Shown here: one piece after another, positions 1 to 5,756 of the stretch | Layout of the letters: each line of letters opens with the position of its first letter | How positions within the stretch are numbered: the stretch's first letter is position 1 | From: Bacteroidales bacterium | GTDB taxonomy: Bacteria; Bacteroidota; Bacteroidia; Bacteroidales; ML635J-15 | Length of the DNA: 5,769 nt | Direction of reading: 5' to 3' | Assembly (NCBI GenBank): GCA_028696755.1 | Contig: JAQVGK010000246.1 | Coordinates: forward strand, 1 to 5,769 | Notes under the pieces: generated by a model | What the model was told of the DNA's origin: nothing | Databases searched by the model: none | What the model saw: the letters and a program-made list of their open reading frames with translations, nothing else | Made by a program: the position numbers and the translations under genes

Positions 1-64
1 CCGGCACTCCAGGGAAGGAACTGGTGTTTGAGACCAGCGCGTCTACCGATTCCGCCACCCGGGC
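1..64 (-). tRNA. tRNA-Leu (anticodon CAA), 3' part cut off by the window edge
   Basis: Read on the minus strand from base 64, the sequence opens with the acceptor strand GCCCGGG, then TG and a leucine-type D arm (GCGGAATCGGTAGACGCG). The anticodon stem CTGGT/ACCAG closes the seven-base loop CTCAAAC. The anticodon CAA lies at 28-30 and reads the UUG leucine codon. After it starts the long variable arm expected of a class II tRNA. The T arm, 3' acceptor strand and any encoded CCA lie beyond the left edge, so 64 bases of an expected 80-90 are present. A promoter match sits just upstream at 75-103. The identity is read from loop and arm geometry, without a covariance-model search. Confidence 0.95.
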
Positions 65-74
65 AAACAGGTTG

Positions 75-103
75 CAAAGATAATATTTTTTTTATTCTGC
101 AAA
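75..103 (-). promoter_or_regulatory. Bacteroidota-type promoter for the tRNA-Leu
   Basis: On the minus strand TTTG (100-103) is followed after 17 bases by TATCTTTG (75-82), a full match to the Bacteroidota -7 consensus TAnnTTTG. Transcription would start near base 69-70, giving a leader of about five bases before the tRNA 5' end at 64. The spacer is slightly short compared with the two other promoters here (18 and 19 bases). It lies in the 52-base gap after the hydF stop, so the tRNA need not depend on read-through from hydF. Confidence 0.6.
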
Positions 104-116
104 AGAAATTTTATTT

Positions 117-1328
117 TTATATCCCAGCTTTTACAAATGGAGCCACGGCTCTGTCGAAAATACCGTTGACATAAGCAATCAGCATTCCGTAGTTTGTAAT
201 TGGAATTCCAGCGTCAACTGCTGGTTTAACTCTGCTCATCACCTGTTTTTTTGTTAAAACACAGCCCCCACACTGAACAAGTAAATCATAATCACTAATG
301 GAACCTGGAATATTATCAAGACCTGCAACTGTAATAAACTCTAGCTTTTTACCTGTGTACTTTCTCATCCATGCCGGAATTTTCTCCCTGCCAATATCTC
401 CACACGAAACATGATGACTGCATGATTCAAGAACAAGTATCTTATCTCCATCCTTCAGATTATCTATATGCGGTGTTCCTTTAAGATAATTCTCAAAATC
501 TCCTTTGTGGTGAGCAAGAACAACCGAAAATCCAGTAAGTGGAATATTCTCATCAATCATTTTATCAACACGTCCAAACATCTGCGAGTCGGTAATTGCC
601 AAGGCTGGCTTTATTCCTGTTTTTTGCAAAAATTCTTCAACAGCATTTTCTTTTAATACAATTGCTACACAATCGTTATCAAGAACATCCCTAATCGCCT
701 GTACTTGAGGCAAAATCATTCTACCGGCAGGAGCTTCGGTATCTATCGGAGTAATTAATAAAACAATATCGCCACTTTTTATAATGTCGCCAAGTAATGA
801 TTTGGTTTTTAATGACGAATCTGGAATTTTTTTTGTTATCAGTTCGAATATTTCTTCTCGTCGCGAATCATCCTTTGTGCTATAATCAATAATCTCGGTT
901 TGGTACTTTAATTTAAGCTCATTAATAAGCTTCTCATTTATTGATTCTACATCCGATTTGTTGTGAATAATTATAAATGGAACCTTATGCTCTTTGAGAT
1001 TACTTATTATTTTTTCTTCAAATTCTCCATACTGATTATGAGAAATCACAACAATCGCCATGTCAATCTTATCTGTTGTTGCCAGAGATTTTTTAACCCG
1101 CAATTCACCAACACTACCTTCGTCATCAATGCCGGCTGTATCAATAAAAATCACAGGGCCAAAATCAACAATTTCGAATGTTCTTTTCACTGGATCGGTT
1201 GTTGTTCCCGGAAAATCTGCAACAATAGATATTTCCTGACCGGCTAAATTGTTAATTAATGCGCTTTTCCCAACATTTCTGCGACCATAAATGCCAATGT
1301 GAGGTTTATTTTCTTTTCCTGCTACCAT
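117..1328 (-). CDS. hydF: [FeFe] hydrogenase H-cluster maturation GTPase HydF
   Basis: HydF is the cytoplasmic scaffold that carries the di-iron subcluster precursor, built with HydE and HydG, and hands it to the apo-hydrogenase HydA. The 403 residues are about the usual family length. The N-terminal GTPase domain (about 1-170) has the P-loop GRRNVGKS (15-22), switch I GTTTDP (41-46), DTAG (63-66) and NKSD (123-126). A middle region (about 175-260) fits the dimerisation domain. The C-terminal domain holds the iron-sulfur site: CSH (303-305), then Cys353 and Cys356 in QCGGC, with DIGREKIP between. Family consensus has His before the CxxC pair; here it is Gln352. The ATG at 1326-1328 is supported by an upstream in-frame stop and a P-loop at the normal distance from the terminus. 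There is no clear Shine-Dalgarno site and I could not assign a promoter. hydE, hydG and hydA are not in the window. Function is by family recognition; confidence is high. Confidence 0.96.
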   Translation of the reverse strand: MVAGKENKPHIGIYGRRNVGKSALINNLAGQEISIVADFPGTTTDPVKRTFEIVDFGPVIFIDTAGIDDEGSVGELRVKKSLATTDKIDMAIVVISHNQYGEFEEKIISNLKEHKVPFIIIHNKSDVESINEKLINELKLKYQTEIIDYSTKDDSRREEIFELITKKIPDSSLKTKSLLGDIIKSGDIVLLITPIDTEAPAGRMILPQVQAIRDVLDNDCVAIVLKENAVEEFLQKTGIKPALAITDSQMFGRVDKMIDENIPLTGFSVVLAHHKGDFENYLKGTPHIDNLKDGDKILVLESCSHHVSCGDIGREKIPAWMRKYTGKKLEFITVAGLDNIPGSISDYDLLVQCGGCVLTKKQVMSRVKPAVDAGIPITNYGMLIAYVNGIFDRAVAPFVKAGI

Positions 1329-1371
1329 TTTTACTATCTTTGATTTTTATTGAATAAAAAGAATTTGATAT

Positions 1372-1402
1372 TTTGATAAGTTACAAAATAAACTTATGTT
1401 TG
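1372..1402 (+). promoter_or_regulatory. Bacteroidota-type promoter for the sensor-cyclase gene
   Basis: TTTG (1372-1375), a 19-base spacer, then TATGTTTG (1395-1402) match the Bacteroidota -33/-7 consensus exactly. The predicted start near 1408 gives a leader of about 20 bases before the ATG at 1428. The leader contains AGGT (1417-1420) seven bases before the ATG, at most a weak Shine-Dalgarno. The element lies in the roughly 100-base gap between the divergent hydF and cyclase genes. No repressor- or activator-like palindrome is evident around it. Confidence 0.65.
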
Positions 1403-1427
1403 TTTAAATTTGTTTTAGGTTTTTCCT

Positions 1428-4400
1428 ATGAAAAAATTTCTTGCAATATTAATCATTGTTTTTGTTAATGGCACTGTCTTTTGTCAGAGTTTCGAAAATG
1501 GTATTCCTGGCTTTAGAAATTACTCGCCTAAAGATTACGGTCAGGAGAGCCAGAATTTTAGTGTAATTCAGGACAAAAACGGACTTATGTTTTTTGGTAA
1601 TGCCAATGGTTTTATGGAATTCGACAACACCAATTGGCAATTGGTTAAAATTACTGGAAGACCAATACTTTCGGTAAATTCAAAGAATGAAATTTATTTC
1701 GGCGGTTACAATCAGGCAGGAAAACTAGTTTATAAAAATGGCCTTCCCCAAGCAAAGTTCTTTAACTTTCATGAAGAATTTAAGCCTGGACAGATAAAGA
1801 AGGTTATTGCCACAGACGATAAGGTTTTTATGACATCCTCACATCAGCTTTTTGTTTACAAAGACGATTCTATTGAACTTGAGCAATCCAATGCAAATGG
1901 TATTGACATTTTCAAACTTTCGGATAAAATACTCATCTTCATCCCAGAACGAGGACTATATTACTGGGACAAAGGAACGATTTCGCCATATACAGATTCA
2001 AACTTATTCGAAAACTTAAAAATTAACGATATTATTCAATTAAACTCAAAAGATTTCCTGATTAAAGAATATGATAAACCCGGATTTTTAAAGTATTCTG
2101 GAGGAAAGCTCTCCGTTTTTAATACCGAAGCAGATGAGTTTATTAACTCAAACAGCTATTCGTGCAGTGTATGGCTTGACAAAGAAAGATTGGCAATAGG
2201 TACTCAACATGGAGGAATTGTTTGTATAGACAATAAAGGACATTTTTTATTTTCTTTAAATAGAGACAGTGGACTGCGCGACAATCAGACGACTGGATTA
2301 CATGTTTCGAGCGACGGTAGATTATGGATTACAACTTATAACGGAATTACACTCGTTGAGACCCAGAGCGATATCAGTTTTTTCGATTCTTCTTTTGGTT
2401 TTAGCGGTGCAGTACTTAGCGTTATAAGACACAATGGCGTTTTGTATGTTGGGACGGCTAATGGCGTTTATCTTTGTAAAGAGGGAAGTATCTACAATAG
2501 CGAAAGAAATGTTTTTGATTTTAGAAATCGCTTCGAAAAAATAGATGATATTAGAGCAATGTGCTGGAAGTTGATTAACATAAAAGGAGAATTGTATGGT
2601 ATAACCAGCGAAGGCATTTTTAAAATAACTGGGAATAAATCTAGACTTATGATGGAAGGCAGTTACTATACTGTTTCTCCTATGAGTTATTATCCTGATA
2701 ATTATTTGATTGGTGCAGCAGGAGGACTACTACTTGCTGAATTCGGGCAAAACAAACTCGATACAATTGGATACCTCAAAGGTCTAAACTATAGTATAAG
2801 AACTATTTGTGAAGACTATTTTGGAAATTTCTGGCTTGGAACAAATGAAGACGGTTTATACCAAACAAATTTCTTTTCGGGCTTAAACACAAGTTCGGTT
2901 ACAACACATTATGGCGCAAAAGAAGGACTCCCCGAGCAATACGACTGGGTTGATGTTTTTCCATCATTTCATGGTGTTTTGTTTGCCACAAGCAGGGGTA
3001 TTTACAGATATAACTATGGCATAAATGAATTTGAGTCCGACACTCTATTTGGCAAAAATTTTACAAAATCAAATATGTACCTGTATCCTGTTGTCGAAGA
3101 CAAAGACAAAAATATCTGGTATAGTTGCGTTCACGAAGGCAGGTATGAAAGAGAAACCGGCAAAATGATTTTTAAAGGAACAAATACAAAATATGTCGAT
3201 TTTACAAAACCATTCACACAGTTGCGCGAATATGTAATCGAAACTATATATCCCGAAGAGAATGGTACTGTTTGGTTTGGTTCCTCGGATGCATTAATTA
3301 AATACAATGGAAAAAAATCAAATAGTTTACCGGTTCGATTTAATTGTTTGATTCGCAGTGTAACAGTACATAACGACTCTATTATTCATATTGCTGGAAA
3401 TAAAACCGAGACAGACAAAACATATAGCATAAACTTTTCTGACAAAACAATAAGATTTGATTTTACTGCTCTCTGCTACAATAGCTTTGGAAGTACCGAA
3501 TATCAGGTAATGCTTGAAGGTTTTGATGATGATTGGTCGGACTGGTCGCATGAAACTTATAAAGAATATACCTCTTTGGTTGAGGGAGACTATACCTTTA
3601 AAGTTAGAGCAAAAGACGAATATGGAAATATCAGCGAAGAAACAAGCTTAAATTTTAGTGTTGCCCCCCCCGTTTACAGAACATGGTACGCCTTTGTGAT
3701 TTATGTAATTGTTTTTATTGCACTTATTTATCTTATTTTAAAACTTAACGAGTTAAGACACGCCAAAGAAAGATACAGCCTCGAAAAACTTGTCGAAGAC
3801 CGAACTAACGAACTTGCATATCAAAAAGAACAAACCGAACAACTTGTAAAAAAACTCCTACCACAAAATACTGCTGACGAGTTAAGAGAAACAGGTAAAG
3901 CAAAATCAACCAAGTATGATATGGTAACCGTATTGTTCGCAGACATTCAAGGTTTTACCGAAATAGCAGAGCATACAAAACCAGAAGAACTCATTAAACA
4001 CCTAAATAATATCTTCATTAGTTTTGATAAAATCATTGCTAATTATAATATCGAAAAGATAAAGACCATTGGTGATGCATATATGTGTGCAGGAGGCATG
4101 CCAAATAAAGACAATACCAATCCGATTGAGGTTGTCTTAGCGGCACTCGAAATGCAGCGTGCAATTAAAAGAATAAACGAAGAAAGTATACTGAAACTTG
4201 AAATAAGAATTGGAGTGCATACTGGTCCAGTTGTTGCCGGAGTTGTTGGATCAAAAAAACTGGAATACGATATCTGGGGCGACACCGTTAACATTGCCAG
4301 TCGAATGGAGTCTCATGGAATAATTGGGAAGGTAAATATTTCAGAACACACCTATAATCAAGTTAAAGATTTTTTTGTTTGCCAATATCGTGGTAAAATT

Positions 4401-5093
4401 GAAGTGAAATACAAAGGCGAAATGGAAATGTATTTTGTTCACGAAGTTAAAAAAGCTCTTTCCGAAAATTCTGACAGAATTAACCCAAACAAGGATTTCT
4501 TCATAAAGCTTCAGTTTATTAAGTTTAAAGTAATTCAGGAAGAGATTCTCGACCAATTACAAAGAAATCTACCATCAAATTTATATTACCATAATTTAAA
4601 ACATACTCTAAACGTTTTATACATTGTCGAAAACATTGCAAGAGAAGAAGGTGTTGATGAAGAAGAAATGCTGTTGTTAAAATGCGCCGCCTTATTCCAC
4701 GATGCTGGATTTATGGTTAGTTACGACAACAATGAGGAAATTGGAGCAAAAATGGCAGCGCAGACTCTACTAAAATATAAATTTTCAGAAACCCAAATCG
4801 AAATTATTAAGCGATTAATAATGGCGACAAAAATGCCGCCAAAACCTAAGGATTTGCTCGAAAAAATTATCTGTGACGCCGACCTCGATTATTTAGGCCG
4901 TACCGACTTTATTCCAATTTCACAAAATCTTTTCAGAGAATTATTCGAAAGGGGCAAAATCAATACTATTGAGCAGTGGAATAAAATGCAGTACAAGTTT
5001 ATTTTAAGCCACAACTACTTCACATCTACTGCTAGAAAAAATAGAGATGCAGGAAAGCAAGCTGTTTTAAATGAACTCAAAGAGATGGTCTAA
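1428..5093 (+). CDS. Membrane sensor: Reg_prop beta-propellers, Y_Y_Y, TM, class III adenylate cyclase and HD phosphohydrolase
   Basis: A 1221-residue one-pass receptor. Residues 1-19 are a signal peptide (MKKF, hydrophobic core, likely cut before Q20). About 40-630 are Reg_prop propeller blades; clear ones lie near 43-66, 288-311, 329-353, 457-481 and 603-628 (motifs such as LWITTYNG, LYVGTANG, FWLGTNEDG, VWFGSS), enough for about two propellers. A Y_Y_Y domain (about 670-747) contains LEGFDDDW. The membrane helix is 752-773 and a coiled coil with cyclase-transducer-like region follows (about 774-825). The class III cyclase (about 828-1005) has metal Asp839 and Asp883, adenine-selecting Lys879 and Asp948, and transition-state Asn955 and Arg959. 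All six are present with the Lys/Asp pair, so ATP to cAMP by a homodimer is predicted. The HD domain (about 1020-1215) has YHNLKH (1054-1059), HD (1091-1092) and CDADLDYLG (1149-1157), like COG4339-type phosphohydrolases. The sensor should face the periplasm and both enzymes the cytoplasm. The ligand is unknown, and cAMP hydrolysis by the HD domain is inference. The ATG at 1428 is fixed by the signal peptide. Confidence 0.93.
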   Translation: MKKFLAILIIVFVNGTVFCQSFENGIPGFRNYSPKDYGQESQNFSVIQDKNGLMFFGNANGFMEFDNTNWQLVKITGRPILSVNSKNEIYFGGYNQAGKLVYKNGLPQAKFFNFHEEFKPGQIKKVIATDDKVFMTSSHQLFVYKDDSIELEQSNANGIDIFKLSDKILIFIPERGLYYWDKGTISPYTDSNLFENLKINDIIQLNSKDFLIKEYDKPGFLKYSGGKLSVFNTEADEFINSNSYSCSVWLDKERLAIGTQHGGIVCIDNKGHFLFSLNRDSGLRDNQTTGLHVSSDGRLWITTYNGITLVETQSDISFFDSSFGFSGAVLSVIRHNGVLYVGTANGVYLCKEGSIYNSERNVFDFRNRFEKIDDIRAMCWKLINIKGELYGITSEGIFKITGNKSRLMMEGSYYTVSPMSYYPDNYLIGAAGGLLLAEFGQNKLDTIGYLKGLNYSIRTICEDYFGNFWLGTNEDGLYQTNFFSGLNTSSVTTHYGAKEGLPEQYDWVDVFPSFHGVLFATSRGIYRYNYGINEFESDTLFGKNFTKSNMYLYPVVEDKDKNIWYSCVHEGRYERETGKMIFKGTNTKYVDFTKPFTQLREYVIETIYPEENGTVWFGSSDALIKYNGKKSNSLPVRFNCLIRSVTVHNDSIIHIAGNKTETDKTYSINFSDKTIRFDFTALCYNSFGSTEYQVMLEGFDDDWSDWSHETYKEYTSLVEGDYTFKVRAKDEYGNISEETSLNFSVAPPVYRTWYAFVIYVIVFIALIYLILKLNELRHAKERYSLEKLVEDRTNELAYQKEQTEQLVKKLLPQNTADELRETGKAKSTKYDMVTVLFADIQGFTEIAEHTKPEELIKHLNNIFISFDKIIANYNIEKIKTIGDAYMCAGGMPNKDNTNPIEVVLAALEMQRAIKRINEESILKLEIRIGVHTGPVVAGVVGSKKLEYDIWGDTVNIASRMESHGIIGKVNISEHTYNQVKDFFVCQYRGKIEVKYKGEMEMYFVHEVKKALSENSDRINPNKDFFIKLQFIKFKVIQEEILDQLQRNLPSNLYYHNLKHTLNVLYIVENIAREEGVDEEEMLLLKCAALFHDAGFMVSYDNNEEIGAKMAAQTLLKYKFSETQIEIIKRLIMATKMPPKPKDLLEKIICDADLDYLGRTDFIPISQNLFRELFERGKINTIEQWNKMQYKFILSHNYFTSTARKNRDAGKQAVLNELKEMV

Positions 5094-5097
5094 ATCA

Positions 5098-5349
5098 CTA
5101 ATCATCGTCCTCTGGACCTTCAACAACTTCAGAGCTATGATTATCATATAAATTACGGATATGACGATAAACCTTGAGTGCAGCTTCATAATCTTTATCC
5201 ATTACCATAACTTTTATCCCGTCGATCTGTCCAAGAACACTTTCGTTTGTGATGGAACAATCAATACCCTCTTCCTCAAGCTTGTCTTTTAATATCTCCG
5301 CTCTGTACTCGTAGCGATATGTTACAAGCGTAACTAACTTATCTTTCAT
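5098..5349 (-). CDS. DUF2007-type small protein (putative signal-transducing family)
   Basis: This 83-residue soluble protein fits the DUF2007 pattern: an N-terminal strand (LVTLVTY, 5-11), a helix carrying alternating charge (about 13-27), EEGID at 26-30, a second strand (GIKVMVM, 44-50) and a closing helix (DYEAALKVYRHI, 53-64). The tail is acidic (EGPEDDD, 77-83). The family is small and called putative signal transducing; no biochemical role is established, so none is claimed. The ATG at 5347-5349 follows an A-rich leader without a Shine-Dalgarno site, normal for Bacteroidota, and a promoter match lies about 29 bases upstream. Its stop is four bases from the stop of the convergent cyclase gene. 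That is proximity, not an operon, so a functional link is unproven. Family assignment is by pattern recognition. Confidence 0.8.
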   Translation of the reverse strand: MKDKLVTLVTYRYEYRAEILKDKLEEEGIDCSITNESVLGQIDGIKVMVMDKDYEAALKVYRHIRNLYDNHSSEVVEGPEDDD

Positions 5350-5377
5350 ATTGTTTAATTTTCTTTTCTTTACGTAT

Positions 5378-5407
5378 CAAATTTAATTTTGTTATGAATA
5401 CGGCAAA
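5378..5407 (-). promoter_or_regulatory. Bacteroidota-type promoter for the DUF2007 gene
   Basis: On the minus strand TTTG (5404-5407), an 18-base spacer and TAAATTTG (5378-5385) match the Bacteroidota -33/-7 consensus. The predicted start near 5372 leaves a leader of roughly 23 bases to the ATG at 5349. The match shows that the gene has its own promoter and does not need one further right. Confidence 0.65.
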
Positions 5408-5419
5408 TATAATACTCCA

Positions 5420-5657
5420 CTTCCAAAAAAACTAAGTATAAAGTAAATTATAAAAGTTTTGTATTTATTTAGGGGCTGCTGAACCTTTAGCTCAACGAAG
5501 CTAAAAAGTCTGGCGTGCCTCAGCTTTGAGGCGACAAGGCGATGATGTATAATAATACTTCGAGCCGATGGCAACGAAAAAGATGGGGTGCGCCAGGCTA
5601 ACTAACACATATACAGAGAATTATAGATTTGCTTTAAGCTTCCAAAATAAAGTAAAT
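5420..5657. repeat. Imperfect direct repeats on either side of the G+C-rich block
   Basis: CTTCCAAAA (5420-5428) and ATAAAGTAAAT (5438-5448) recur in the same order at 5639-5647 and 5647-5657. In the right copy the nine bases between the two parts are missing and the parts overlap by one base. The copies enclose the G+C-rich block but are not adjacent to it (22 and 38 bases away), so they are not a simple target-site duplication. Both are A+T-rich, which raises the odds of chance similarity. Confidence 0.4.
5471..5600. other. G+C-rich, self-complementary block; possible mobile-element fragment or structured RNA
   Basis: About 51% G+C by hand count (66 of 130), standing out from strongly A+T-rich flanks. 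It starts abruptly with GGGGCTGCTGAACC (5472-5485). Internal pairing includes TTTAGCT/AGCTAAA (5486-5492 with 5499-5505, six-base loop) and GCCTCA/TGAGGC (5517-5522 with 5527-5532, four-base loop). A long-range stem pairs AGTCTGGCG (5507-5515) with CGCCAGGCT (5591-5599), with one G-T wobble. The long-range stem can extend inward only by competing with the second hairpin. Such nested complementarity fits the end of an insertion sequence or MITE, or a folded RNA. No transposase, no matching right-hand terminal repeat for the GGGGCTG end, and no known RNA family were recognised. Confidence 0.4.
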
Positions 5658-5701
5658 AATGTTTATGTAACTCAAAATATGTGAGTGAAGATTTTTAAAT
5701 T

Positions 5702-5756
5702 GATAATAAGTGCAAGCTTTTTTACTACATAGTTGAAAAAGCTTGCACTTATTATT
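5702..5756. repeat. Perfect 20-bp inverted repeat, possibly a factor-independent (bidirectional) terminator
   Basis: The arm at 5703-5722 is exactly complementary to 5736-5755, with 13 bases between them and one extra G-T pair at the outer end (5702/5756). The core AGTGCAAGC/GCTTGCACT is the most stable part. On the plus strand the hairpin core is followed by a U-rich run (TATTATTTT, ending at 5758); on the minus strand by TATTATCAATTT. Either direction could terminate transcription. It could serve a minus-strand gene ending just beyond the right edge, or catch plus-strand read-through from the cyclase gene. The symmetry is certain; the function is inferred. Confidence 0.75.

Noticed and set aside
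963..1247. Plus-strand open frame of 94 codons antisense to hydF
   Set aside because: hydF is securely identified on the opposite strand; the antisense product has no recognisable feature and no promoter match.
1335..1342. TATCTTTG on the plus strand as a second cyclase promoter
   Set aside because: It matches the -7 element but has no TTG at the expected distance upstream; the 1372-1402 pair is complete and closer.
1405..1412. TAAATTTG on the plus strand as the cyclase -7 element
   Set aside because: No TTTG lies about 19 bases upstream; it overlaps the expected start site of the better promoter.
1482..1487. Lipoprotein signal: Cys19 at the end of the signal peptide
   Set aside because: The residues before it (Thr-Val-Phe-Cys) do not fit a lipobox, which needs a small residue just before Cys; ordinary signal peptidase cleavage before Gln20 is more likely, and the protein is anchored by its membrane helix anyway.
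4043..4294. Minus-strand open frame antisense to the cyclase catalytic domain
   Set aside because: The plus-strand frame encodes invariant cyclase motifs here, so this is a reading of the complementary strand only.
5472..5485. GGGGCTG start as tmRNA
   Set aside because: The characteristic bases after it, the tag reading frame and the 3' tRNA-like end are absent.
5392..5574. Minus-strand open frame of 60 codons
   Set aside because: It overlaps the DUF2007 promoter, runs through the folded G+C-rich block, and its product shows no domain, signal or family pattern.
5588..5600. GTGCGCC at 5589-5594 region as a group II intron 5' end
   Set aside because: No domain V, no intron-encoded reverse transcriptase and no 3' boundary follow, and the bases are better explained by pairing with 5507-5515.
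5624..5631. TAGATTTG on the plus strand as a promoter for something to the right
   Set aside because: There is no -33 element at the right distance and no gene begins downstream within the window.
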